This document shows, one piece after another, positions 22,044 through 31,807 of a DNA stretch of 64,000 bases. The stretch comes from Gigaspora rosea (Eukaryota; Glomeromycota; Glomeromycetes; Diversisporales; Gigasporaceae). The notes under the pieces are model-generated. The model saw nothing but the letters and a program-made list of their open reading frames with translations, was not told the DNA's origin and did no database searches. Numbering within the stretch: the stretch's first letter is position 1; every line of letters starts with the position of its first letter. The stretch spans positions 196,344 through 260,343 of the forward strand of contig QKWP01000511.1 of NCBI GenBank assembly GCA_003550325.1, read 5' to 3'. The position numbers were made by a program, and so were the translations under genes.

Positions 22044-23862
22044 TTAAGCCCATTCATTAACGTAAGCAGTTTCTTCTGCGTAATAATCATCCTCACCATT
22101 GCTAATATAATGACTACCATTTTCACTAGCGTAATCATCGTCATCTTCGCTATTATTACCAGTATATTCGTCATCATTAACATGATTAACTTCGCTTTCA
22201 CTACTATTCCCACCTTCATTTTCACTAACTTGGCTATCGTCATCGCTAATTAAATTGATTTCTTCCACTAAATTTAAATTAAGTTACCCGAATTATTTAA
22301 TATATAAATTTATTAATTTAATGTTAAATTTTACCTGTATTATTATTTAAATGTTCACTTGTACTAACATTCAAACTTTCATTCGTATTATTACTGGAAC
22401 CTTCTTCCGTATTATCGCTAGAACTTCCTTCTATATTATCGCTAGAACCTCCTTCCGTATTAACATTAGAACCTTCACTAATATCGTTTAATCCTTCTTG
22501 AATATATATATAATTACGCGAATTTGTTTGTGGTCCAAGTTGATCATAGTCGAAAATTAGATGGTCTTCTTTCCCATTCCGTGAATTAGAAATACCACAG
22601 CACTTGAAAGATTTACGTATAAGAATAGGATCTATATTGTTCCATGCATCTAATACCCACTGAGCAATTAAATTGTATGCAGGACGTTGAATACGACCTT
22701 TTTTGGTAAAAGTATGAATTTCACTGGCCATCCAATCGTTATAGTAATTTCGCACCTATATTAGACAAATAAATTAATAATATATTTATTTATATAATAA
22801 TTTGTACGTATATCTTACCCTTGCTTTAAATGATTTGTTAATAGCAACATCCAATGGTTGAACTTTTGAGGTTAAACCTGATGGAATTACAGCTAAATTT
22901 GTATTTTTTTCAGAGAACCGACGTTTAACTATATCTGTAATATGACCAGCAAATGAATCTAAAACTAAAAGTGAACGTGGGTCTACGGATGTTCTTGATC
23001 GCAAATTCCACACATTTTCAATCCACCATAACATCTCATCTTCATTCATCCATCCTTTAGGATTTGTACGTACAAAAACTCCAGCAGGAAATACTTGACG
23101 TGGAACATTAACTAATTTAAAGATAATAACTGGAGGCAATTTAGTTCCATCGGCTAAACAAGTAAGTACGACAGTAAAACATGATTTTTCATGTCCACAG
23201 GTCCGAATTGAAACTGTATTTGCACCACAATTATCAATTGTAGTATTATTTGGAAGATCGAATGATAATGGAGTTTCGTCCATGTTACCCATTAAGGTAA
23301 GAGGATAATTATATTGAATTCGATGATAGAGTACAAAACTTAAAAACTCTTGTTGTTGCAATTGCAGATCTTCAGGGAGTTTTTGAGCTACAGATGTTCG
23401 ACGCCGATTACTTAATTTGTAACGAGTCATAAAACCATCGACCCACTTATTGCTAAATTTACTTTCCGTAATACCAGGATAATAGGTAATATAGGGTGAT
23501 TTTTGAGATAACGTTTTGGCCTTAATTTGTACCATAGCACGAGTCACAGGTTTTAGCTTACTGCGTAATTCTTGTACCCAACCAAAAATTGCTTTTTCTA
23601 ACTCAGGATATTTAGGTGGTCTTCCCTTATTCATTCGTTTGATATGAGGTGAGACGTTCATTAACTTATTTTTTTTGTTACGCCAATCTCTTACTTGTTT
23701 TGGTTCAAGATTAAATTTGGTAGCTGTTGCTCGAACACTCTGACTTGGGTGCTTTTCAAGGTATGTAACAATAGCAAGTTTTTCACGTGCGTTCCATTGT
23801 CGTCTACTTTTATTTGTTACTCTTGCACGTCCACTATTCTTATTTCCACGAACGCGTACCAT
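22044..23862 (-). CDS. pogo/Tigger-like DDE transposase, three exons, 562 aa
   Basis: Minus-strand exons 23862-22819, 22755-22335 and 22267-22044; the introns (63 and 67 bp) have GTAAG/GTAAA donors and TAG acceptors and keep frame across all junctions. The start is the ATG of MVRVRGNKNSGR. Residues 20-60 form a psq-type helix-turn-helix, 80-155 a CENP-B-type DNA-binding domain (RPPKYPELEKAIFGW; WVDGFMTRYKLSNRRR), then the catalytic DDE domain: D195 in GNMDETPLSFD, D302 in LLVLDSFAGH, D338 in GLTSKVQPLDVAINKSFK. The usual acidic third residue of this group is Asp, as here. Exon 2 continues the domain (YYNDWMASEIHTF) and then gives Ser/Asn/Glu-rich repeats (NTEGGSSDN); exon 3 is an acidic tail ending NEWA. 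The protein cuts and pastes the element at TA sites in the nucleus. Confidence 0.92.
22268..22334 (-). other. Transposase intron 2
   Basis: 67 bp on the minus strand, donor GTAAAATTT and acceptor AATTTAG. It joins exon 2 (phase 1) to exon 3 in frame (Thr-Val-Glu-Glu). Confidence 0.8.
22756..22818 (-). other. Transposase intron 1
   Basis: 63 bp on the minus strand, donor GTAAGATAT and acceptor CTAATATAG. It joins KSFKAR to VRNYYND without changing phase. Confidence 0.85.
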
Positions 23863-24243
23863 TGTAACTTTAATAGGTTAACAGGTAAAAAAAAAAAAAA
23901 TTTGATTTCGCGATTTTTCGGGCTATGATGCATTTATGATGCAATTTATGACGTAGCCACGGCATGCTAATACCGGTATATTAATTATTAATTACGAAGT
24001 AAATCGTATACTGCGGCCATGCTATAAATTACATCACGGCACCACCCCATATACCGGTATCAGTAATTTTATTATAACCATGTAAAAGACCCCCCTGCTA
24101 TAGTATCCCCGTTACAAAATACCCCCATACTTGTATATCCCCCCTGCAAATAGTACCCGGGTGGGTATTATTTAATAAATTTGGCAGTTGAATGAAAAAT
24201 ACCCGGGGTACTGTAGTCAGTGCCGTACGGTATATACTGTATA

Positions 24244-25104
24244 TAGTGTTCCTATGAACCGGTTCATGAACATGTTTAAAGCTACAAATAAAGAAGAAAG
24301 TATACAATTGCAAAGATAAAAATACTTATATCTCATGATCTACTAGCCAAATTTAACATTTTAGCCACCATTTTGATTGCAAGTTACTCCTCTACAACCT
24401 TTATTAGAAGTTGAAAAAAGGTTTACTTAGTAAAGAAAAATGTTTTAGTTGAAAACTCCAAATTTAAAAATTTTACTATCATAATAAAATTTTTGAATGC
24501 CAACTAAAAAAATTTTTTTTACTAAGTAAACCTTTTTTCAACTTCTAATAAAGATTGTAGAGGAGTATCTTGTGATCAAAATGGTGGTTAAAATGTAAAA
24601 ATCGGCCCACTAGATTGTGAGACATAAGTATTTTTATATTCGCGATTATATGCTCTCTTCTTTTTTCTTCTTTATTTATAATATAAATAAAGAAGAAAGC
24701 ATATTTGCAAAGATAAAAATACTTATATCTCACGATCTACTGGGCCAATTTTAACATTTTAACCACCATTTTGATCACAAAATACTCCTCTACAATCTTT
24801 ATTAGAAGTTGGAAAAGGTTTACTTAGTAAAAAAAATTTTTTAGTTGGCATTCAAAAATTTTATTATAATAGTAAATTTTTTAAATTTGGAGTTTTCAAC
24901 TAAAACATTTTTCTTCACTAAGTAAACCTTTTTTCAACTTTAATAAAGGTTGTAAAGGAGTATCTTGCAATCAAAATGGTGGTTAAAACGTTAAATTTGG
25001 CCTAGTAGATCATGAAATATAAGTATTTTTATCTTTGTGATTATATGCTTTCTTCTTTATTTGTAGCTTTGAACATGTTCATGAACCAGTTCATAGGAAC
25101 ACTA
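24244..25104. mobile_element. Foldback hAT MITE, four-arm palindrome
   Basis: Perfect 8-bp TSD ACTGTATA at 24236-24243 and 25105-25112. Ends TAGTGTTCCTATGAAC on both sides fit the hAT YARNG rule. Each half (about 24290-24680 and 24680-25070) is itself a palindrome, so the same 190-bp module (TATCTCACGATCTACT, ACTCCTCTACAA, TTTACTTAGTAAA) occurs four times in alternating orientation. A related module forms the element at 44893-45393. Inserted 13 bp from the pogo element. Confidence 0.9.
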
Positions 25105-25215
25105 ACTGTATAAGCTTTTATATAAAAATATTTATCAATCAACAATCACCTAAAAATTGACTTTTTTATGACACCATATATAATTATATAGTGCACTGCA
25201 CACCCTAAAGAAACA

Positions 25216-25578
25216 TGCTATTCAGCTAGTATTTATATAATTGTGCTACCAATACATGCATTTCTACACATATGTGATTACCTGAAAACCTTATTTTTTA
25301 TCTGCATTTCTAAGAAGAATGGACGGTATACTATATAAGGTATCTTAGATGACTTCAATTTTTTCTCAGCATCATTAATATACTATTTAAGAAATATTAG
25401 ATTTCAAAAAAAAAAAAAGGTACATGTACATATGAATATTGGCATCATCTTGTTGGGTTGTTTACAAAAACACTTATAAAATTTCATAAACATTTTTTAT
25501 CTTTGAAAAAAGCTTGAGGGCTTCTACAAATCAGTGGGAAAAAAAATTTTTAACTAATTAGACAATAATAGTTTTTCT
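25216..25578. other. Sequence between the hAT nest and the next pseudogene
   Basis: No gene or repeat boundary is recognised. It may contain the 5' flank or a terminal part of the element that carried the pseudogene 25579-27530. Confidence 0.35.
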
Positions 25579-27530
25579 AATGTCTCTTAGCCAAAATAAA
25601 TATCCTGAGGACAATCCTTTTTCTCTTAAACAAAACAATACTACTTACACATACACTATCATTAGTGAAGGATTTTATCCACCAAGCATATAAAAATAAA
25701 ATCCCCAAATTTTATAATCCAGTTGATCAACCAGTTCTTCAAAAGTTACAATTTAATGTTCAAGAGAAGGATTATATTGTTAATTTTCATAAAAATAGAG
25801 AAAAAATAATCAGCAAACTTGAAACAATTACAAAAATTATTGATCAGGATCCAATTTCCAGAGATGCTTATAGAAAGTTAGCTTCTCTTTAATACAAACT
25901 GCCACATAATCATGCAATTCAAAGTACTAAAAAAAAATTAATGACGAGATGAACCAACAAATTCCTATTATAATTTTAAACATTACAGACATACATACCT
26001 CTTACATTTATAGCAACAAATGAGTTATCTGATATTAATGATCCAGAAATCGAAGAGGAGATGCTAAAATACATCAGCAAGGAAGGCTATCGATGCATAA
26101 TGGATATCTTACTCTTTTTAATTTCGGGTCTTGTAGATTGTAAAGTTTTAAATATAAATAATTCTGTAATTAATATTCGCATATCTGGTGATAGTTGAAA
26201 TGTAGATAGAAAGATCAAACATGTATGAATTACATGTGCAGTTCTAGATGATAAATCAAATCTTTACAATGCTAATTATTACTATATGATCATTTTATGC
26301 CCTGAAACAGATAATTATGATCTTTTAAAGAAAGTAACAGCATCAGTAGTTAATGAATTGGACATTCTAATAAAAATGGGTTAGATGATTTAACTGAAAC
26401 AAATGGTAAATAGTGCACATTTTTAGTAGCAATTGGAAATTTATGTGCATAATCTTAGAGTTCAATACACCAAATGCAACTTATTTTTGTTCTTGGTGCT
26501 TGTGTACTAAAAAGGATATAGGTATAAAAAATAAAGTTTACATTATCAAAAAAAATATGAAACAAATTAAAGCTGCAAAACTACCACCTGGACATTCAAA
26601 AGCACCTCTCATTCCAATGATCCCTCTGGATCATTATGTACCTAATGAGCTCCACATTATGTTAATAATTTATGACAGATTAAAGAAGTTAGTTATCCAG
26701 GAACTTAAATCTGAATGTAGATATGATGAATATAATAGAGAAGTTATTGTTAGAGAGATGAATAGAATTTCAATAAACTTTTAGTTTTGGCAGGAGCATA
26801 ATACAGAAAACTGGAATTATACTCCCTTAATGGGAGATGACAAGGAAAAAATATTGCATGGTTTCAACTTTGAAGTTATTTTTGACAAAGAGCGGGCTAT
26901 ATTAATTAATTGTTTATGGCAAGACTTCTATAGGCTTTACAAACTTATGAAGCAACTAGGAACTGATTTATTTTTTTTTGCAGATCAAGCAAAAAAATGG
27001 CTTGACTTATTCCTTATACCTCATAAGGGTGAACCAAATACAATATTCATTAAGAAAGTTTTTTATTATTCGAAAGATGTAACTCCATATATGCATGTTT
27101 TGATTTATCATATTTCTAAGTTTATGGCTCATCTTCAATATTTTGGTATTTATGTTATTTCTCATATTTAATAGCACAGGTTTTTATCAATTTTTAACAG
27201 CTGCCCTAGTTTGATTAGTGCATTGGAGATGCGTCAAGTGCAACCAGGATTCACATGAGGAGGGCGTTGTGAATACAAGTAAAATTTCTAATTATCTGGA
27301 ATTTTACTTAGTATTCGCAATGTTCTCATGCAAATTTGGGTTGCACTCTCAATGCACTAATCAAGATAAAAATCTGTGCTATATTTAATTATAATTATAA
27401 CAATTGCATTAATAATTTTTTTTTAGGTTTTGCCGCATTTTTCTGTGGTGCTGTTGAGAAGAAAAATCACAATCAGGTTTTGACCTTTTTTAGAAAAGCA
27501 ATGAAAAACGTTGGCAATGGAAATGCTTGA
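25579..27530 (+). pseudogene. Multi-exon pseudogene, unnamed transposon-like family
   Basis: Starts plausibly at ATG 25579 (MSLSQNKYPEDNPFSLK). After a frame change it reads DYIVNFHKNREKIISKLE, VINIRISGDS with NVDRKIKHV, LDDKSNLYNANYYYMIILCP, then from 26413 a long frame with YFCSWCLCTKKDI (CxxCxC, probably metal-binding), KLPPGHSKAPLIPMIPLDHY, VPNELHIMLIIYDRL, ENWNYTPLMGDDKEKILHGF, VTPYMHVLIYHISKFMAHLQ. An intron with donor GTATTT at 27146 and a T-rich acceptor ending at 27426 joins in phase to GFAAFFCGAVEKKNHNQV, ending at 27530. At least two frameshifts and several stops (TAG at 26782) break it. I remember proteins of this layout as repeated in mycorrhizal fungi and some invertebrates, but know no function for them. 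Confidence 0.65.
27172..27381. mobile_element. Near-palindromic MITE inside the pseudogene intron
   Basis: Flanked by TATTTAA on both sides (7-8-bp TSD). Arms TAGCACAGGTTTTTATC and TAGCACAGATTTTTATC, then TTGATTAGTGCATTG on both arms, and TGCAACCAGGATTCACATGA against TGCAACCCAAATTTGCATGA. The left arm has an extra 17-bp segment. It sits wholly between the splice sites inferred for the host pseudogene. Confidence 0.82.
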
Positions 27531-28045
27531 TTATGAAAATAAATCTTAATACTTTAATAACCTAAAATTTGATAATTTATAACCTAAACCTTAGTATCTT
27601 CATATCAAAAAAATGAATTTTAAATACAATTATAAATATAATAAAATTTTTAGTTTGCTTAAATAATAACTTTCTAAAAATTTTATTTTATTCTTTAATT
27701 TTTATGCAATCACATTAGTAATACAAAATACATTGTATTATTGATCACGAAATAATATTTAGTTTAATGATATCAATCTAAAATATCTTTTTATTCTAAA
27801 CAAATTCTTGCTGATTTTGTTGATACATAAATACTTTCATTTCACTAAATGACACTATGATCTTATTATTGCAGTATCTTATTAATCTGGTAATAATGTA
27901 ATACAAGTCTAGAAATCGATATTGGGTTAACTGAATTGAAACCAATCTAAATGCTTAAATAATTACAGTCACAAAATGAAACGAATTGTTATTTATCGAT
28001 ATTACCAAAATAATTATACAAAATTAAATTCTCAATACTACCTAT
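27531..28045. other. AT-rich sequence, nothing recognised
   Basis: Probably the 3' flank of the preceding pseudogene. No ORF or terminal repeat was found. Confidence 0.35.
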
Positions 28046-28140
28046 ACCAGGAACGGAGTACAAAGTACGTAGTGTATGGTTTACAGGCAAGTTAAGTGAT
28101 GTAGCTCTTTTGATTCCGATTGGACAATCTGTTCACATGA
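28046..28140 (+). repeat. 95-bp direct repeat, copy 1
   Basis: From ACCAGGAACGGAGTAC to CTGTTCACATGA. It matches 28716-28810 without indels, with about seven substitutions, mostly transitions. The shared ATGCCTCTGCC follows both. No frame is conserved. Confidence 0.85.
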
Positions 28141-28715
28141 TTTCATCTTTATTTGTATGCCTCTGCCATTCGTGCTCTCATCTCATCCCATATTTGGTTA
28201 GTATTACTTTTTGCGGAAGGTCATTGCAAATTATCTTACCTCTTAAAATCCTGCCTGTTCCCACGGCGATGCCGGCTTAGCATGTTTATAATTTACTAGC
28301 AGTTGTGCGATACTATGTGATGCTACTCTTTACAGTACTCTAAATAGCTATTGTTTATAATCATGAAATTTTTGTGAACTTTGTTCTGTTAAATATTCGA
28401 GTGTAAATCTTTGAATTACCTTTTTTTTATGTTAGTATTTAAAACTTTGCATTAACCCTCTCTAATCTTTCTTTGTCGGCATGCAGCAGATCGTTTCCAG
28501 CAAAGTTTATGATCAGACGTTAGGCATTTTATTTATTGGTTGCGATTCTTACTTGTAATCCGCCACATTTTCTTTATACTAAAACAGTAAAGATTTTCAT
28601 ATAAAAATTTTATAATTCTAGTGTGCGCTATATGAATTGCGCGCACGGATTATCAGATCGTTCTGATCATGCTCCCAAAATTTTTTTATCGTATTCGGGT
28701 TGTATTTATAAGATT
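28141..28715. other. CpG-bearing sequence without recognised gene
   Basis: Less AT-rich than its surroundings, with CpG retained (GGCGATGCCGGC near 28268). No open frame over 60 codons looks real. It could be a UTR or LTR remnant. Confidence 0.35.
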
Positions 28716-28810
28716 ACCAGGAACGGAGTACGAAGCACGTAGTGTATGGTTTACGGGCAAGTTAAGTGGAGTAGCTCTTTTGATTCTGATTGGACAACCT
28801 GTTCACATGA
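28716..28810 (+). repeat. 95-bp direct repeat, copy 2
   Basis: Second copy of 28046-28140, 670 bp downstream in the same orientation. The 86-codon frame across it is not conserved in copy 1 and is not treated as a gene. Confidence 0.85.
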
Positions 28811-28962
28811 ATTCATATGCCTCTGCCTATATCAGAATTTGTGTGCAACGACCTTGGGTTTCCTGTATTTTGCGTAACAGGAGCTTTCCGAATGAGGTCA
28901 TTTGTATGATTAAAATTAGGGCAATATAAACTAAAGAACCATTTTAATTTATATATCTTTCC

Positions 28963-29100
28963 AATTCTGGGTCTGTTCACTTTAACATTTTTGATTGGTT
29001 GTATCCGAAAATCTTTATACTTCATTCTGGGTCGGTTCACTTAACATTTTAGATTGGTTGAATCTGAAAAATGTGACCTAAACGTGGGAAAACTAACAGA
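28963..29100. repeat. CTGGGTCTGTTCACTTTAAC module, two copies
   Basis: Two adjacent copies of a 60-75-bp module (CTGGGTCTGTTCACTTTAAC, TTTTTGATTGGTTG, AAAAATGTGACCTAAACGTG, GGGAAAACTAACAG). A third is at 30650-30722. It could be a promoter or 5'-UTR segment duplicated with genes, or a transposon end. Confidence 0.65.
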
Positions 29101-29282
29101 TGATTCATGGCCGAGTAATTATAACGTTTGAGTAATCATTATAACGCCCTTAAACAACTCTTAAAATTGCGAAACGTGAGTTTGCCAAATTTACTTTTGT
29201 TGTTTGATTACCAAATATTTATAAACTATTTTAGGCTAGAAAGTCAATCAAATGTTTCACGAATTTGAAATCGTTTTGTATA

Positions 29283-29515
29283 ATGTCTCAAGAACAAGTG
29301 CAAAATAAGTGCAAGAACAAGTACAAGAACAAGAACAATTGCTCCGCAATAGATTAAACATGATTAGTAAAAAAAATAGTGAATATATTAGCAAATACAG
29401 TATCAAGAAAAATTACATTCCACTGTTATACCTAGAATACGTCATAGAATATTATTGGGCAGGTATGTCACGAGACATTAGAACATGTGACCATCGAAGC
29501 CAAGAAATCACGTAG
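29283..29515 (+). pseudogene. Gln-rich small ORF with a 1-nt frame break
   Basis: ATG at 29283 opens MSQEQVQ. After a one-base shift the frame continues QEQVQEQEQLLRNRLNMISK and on to a stop at 29515. The duplicated CTGGGTCTGTTC module ends about 180 bp upstream and would fit a promoter region. No family is recognised, and it may be chance coding in a CAAGAA microsatellite. Confidence 0.25.
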
Positions 29516-29645
29516 ATCACATAGATCACAGTGATCACGATGATCCTCTTGATCACATGGATCACACTGATATTAATGATCTTATAGATCACATAGATCT
29601 AATATATCACCGATATCTAGTAGATCTCATTGATCACGAACTATA
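29515..29645. repeat. GATCACATA-type microsatellite, dense in GATC
   Basis: About twelve degenerate copies of a 9-12-bp unit GATCACATN (for example GTAGATCACATAGATCAC, TTGATCACATGGATCAC) within 130 bp. Confidence 0.8.
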
Positions 29646-30649
29646 TAGTAAAATATATAAATATGATGAGTCTCGCCTTTGAGCCAAATTAGTTGTCTAC
29701 TAGACTAGTTAAATAGTTGTATACTAAATAGTTGTCTAATAAATAACTCATTTATTCTAATAAATAATCGTGTCCTCATACACTGATTTATTAAATAAAC
29801 CGATACTTGTGTCTTCATACACTTACTTGTGTAACCCGATTTCCATCGATTATAATCGTTAGTGATTAACGTAATAAATATCGGCTTACCGATATCTGAT
29901 CACGTGATTACTGTGATAGTCTTCACGCAATATAAATTATTATTATTAGTTATAGTTTTATTTATAAACTGATACGACTATCGGTATCTTCATATGCCTA
30001 TAGCCGTTTTGCCTCTTTCATAAAAGCAAATCATATAAAACCTCTATATAGAATCACGTTCTATTTATTAAACACGTGAGGCTTTCAATTATTTTAAACC
30101 CCAGTTTCACTAAACCGTTTTAGAGGTGGTTTGAGTGTAACACCACCAAATATTTAAATGATTGATTTCTAGATTTTTCATTTGTCGTAAATTTTTGGTC
30201 AGAATTTTGCCGCCCAGACTGAAAATCATTAATTTTCTCAGCGATTCTTGCAGTTCGTAGTTTTATGCCGATTTACCAACCAATAAAATCATCAAAATGT
30301 GATCAGCGTACTAAAACTTAATATAGCAATATAATCGAGTTATTGTGCTTTAACGCTTTTTGATTGTTATTTAACTCGTGATTAAAATGTTAAACTAATA
30401 TGTCAATGAGCAAGAATGTCATCATAATTTAAATTATTAACAATTGTTTAATCACGAAAGTATCAAATCATACAGTATTGTGTATTGAGAGGTTACAGCA
30501 GATCATATGGTATGAATAATTATGACATCGGTCAGATTTGAAAAATTCGGGGTGTACTATACTGATCTGCTCACCCGTACGTACTGATTTGCGAAAACTA
30601 ATCGATGCTATACCGGTACCATTGAATTTCTCATCACTATACTCCAATC
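29646..30649. other. CpG-bearing region, no gene recognised
   Basis: Contains repeated GTGTCTTCATACACT/GTATCTTCATATGCC motifs (29770-30010), which recur near 38030-38110, and TGTAACACCACC near 30137. These are reminiscent of LTR fragments, but no pair or boundary was found. Confidence 0.35.
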
Positions 30650-30722
30650 CTGGGTCTGTTCGCTTTAATATTTTTGATTGGTCGAATCTGAAAAATGTGA
30701 CCTGAACGTGGGAAAACTAACA
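30650..30722. repeat. CTGGGTCTGTTCGCTTTAAT module, third copy
   Basis: Nearly the same as 29026-29100: CTGGGTCTGTTCGCTTTAAT, TTTTTGATTGGTCG, AAAAATGTGACCTGAACGTG, GGGAAAACTAACAG. Confidence 0.75.
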
Positions 30723-30956
30723 GTGATTATGACGATTTTATCACGGTCGAATAATTATATTCAAGTAATTATTATATCATTCCTGTGATCATGCGACGTT
30801 TCGACCATTTGCATTATGTCGTCATTATTTGATGCATCAATTGATCATCAATAACGGTAATAAAAATGCAGTAAATATGTCACCAGAATACTTCAATTCT
30901 GGTTTGCCAATTTTATCATTCAATTCTAAGTGTGTACGCTTTATAATAAATACTAT

Positions 30957-31062
30957 TTATTTCCGCTGCGCGGGAATAAGAGGTAAATCCCCCAATTAGC
31001 CGGGGCCTTTCGGGCCCCGGCTGATGGGATTTACCGGTTTATTCCCCCGTAGCGGGAAATAA
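30957..31062. repeat. GC-rich 106-bp perfect-type hairpin
   Basis: Left arm TTATTTCCGCTGCGCGGGAA, GGTAAATCCC, then AGCCGGGGCC; loop TTTC; right arm GGGCCCCGGCT, GGGATTTACC, then GGGAAATAA. Nearly every base pairs, with small bulges. It is about 60% GC in a region near 30%. There is no TSD. It may be a foldback element or the template of a structured RNA. Confidence 0.85.
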
Positions 31063-31239
31063 GAGTGTTATTCTTCGTTTTATATGACACATGACGATTT
31101 TTACGACTTATATAAATAAACCTGTTTGTTCGTTTGTCCTTTTTTTTTTATCGCACCCTACCTTTCCAAAATAGATAACTTGCATGAAGTTTTCTTGTTT
31201 GCATTTTTTTTATTACATGTATTCGTTTTAAAAATTAAT

Positions 31240-31807
31240 TCATATAATTTATATACGTTTAATATATACGTATACGCTTAATAAGTTTAACTTTCTACAT
31301 ATAATAAAGAAGATCACAATAATAAAAAAGAAATCCGCAATAAAATTGATGACGATAACGAAAAAAGCCACAATAAAAATGATAATGATAGAGGAAAGCA
31401 CAATTAGGATAATAGAATGAAAAAGGAGAAAATCTGGCAAAAGAGAATTTTTTCTTTATGAAATGAATTAAAACTTTAAAATTTTTTTTATTTAAATTTA
31501 GAAAGAGTTTCGTTACTTCATTGTAAAATTGAACTCTCATAATCGTAGAAAGAAACGCAAGATTCAAAAAACTCCACATGACTGGTCCGAACCTTTTAAG
31601 ATCCCATATCCTATTTCGTCAAACCAAGCAAATGATAACGAAGATAAATCTTCAAATTCTATTATTTCAAAACAAGCAAGTCCCGAATTTCAAGATAAAT
31701 TTTCGAATAATAGTTCAATTCCTCAAATTTACATTAATAATTGTAAAAATATTAGCGTTGATATTAATATTAGATTTATATTAAATAAAATTTTATTATG
31801 GTTTTAA
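31240..31807 (+). CDS. Hypothetical exon(s), low confidence
   Basis: A plus frame enters after TTTAAATTTAG (possible 3' splice site at 31500), reads KEFRYFIVKLNSHNRRKKRK, then QKTPHDWSEPFKIPYPIS and a Ser/Asn-rich stretch, and ends at 31807. Upstream, 31285-31440 reads a charged N/D/K-rich frame (NKEDHNNKKEIRNKIDDD) with one stop. The segment has the codon look of a disordered protein, but no ATG is certain and no family is recognised. Confidence 0.3.

Larger units (their letters stand above)
21515..24230 (-). mobile_element. Autonomous pogo/Tigger-type DNA transposon, apparently intact
   Basis: TA duplications at 21513-21514 and 24231-24232. Terminal inverted repeats CCGTACGGCACTGACTA continue with AGTAYCCC on both sides, with two transition differences over about 26 bp. 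ACCCGGGT octamers recur near the ends (21568, 21613, 21660; 24155; ACCCGGGG at 24201). It contains one spliced transposase gene without visible lesions. Low TIR divergence and an intact frame suggest recent activity. Confidence 0.93.
20461..25207. mobile_element. hAT-type host element containing three nested insertions
   Basis: Perfect 8-bp TSD AAGAAACA at 20453-20460 and 25208-25215. Left end TTGGGATGTGCAGCACACTA, right end reverse-complemented TAGGGTGTGCAGTGCACTAT. Once the TA MITE (20583-20878), the pogo element (21515-24230) and the foldback hAT MITE (24244-25104) are subtracted, under 900 bp remain, with no ORF. A second copy without these three insertions lies at 58566-59569 and confirms the empty sites. 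Confidence 0.9.

Noticed and set aside
23695..23928. 77-codon plus-strand ORF
   Set aside because: It is antisense to exon 1 of the pogo transposase.
31249..31579. Two Ile/Phe-rich minus-strand ORFs resembling membrane proteins
   Set aside because: They are complements of an A-rich, Lys/Asn-type plus-strand stretch; hydrophobicity follows from T-rich composition.
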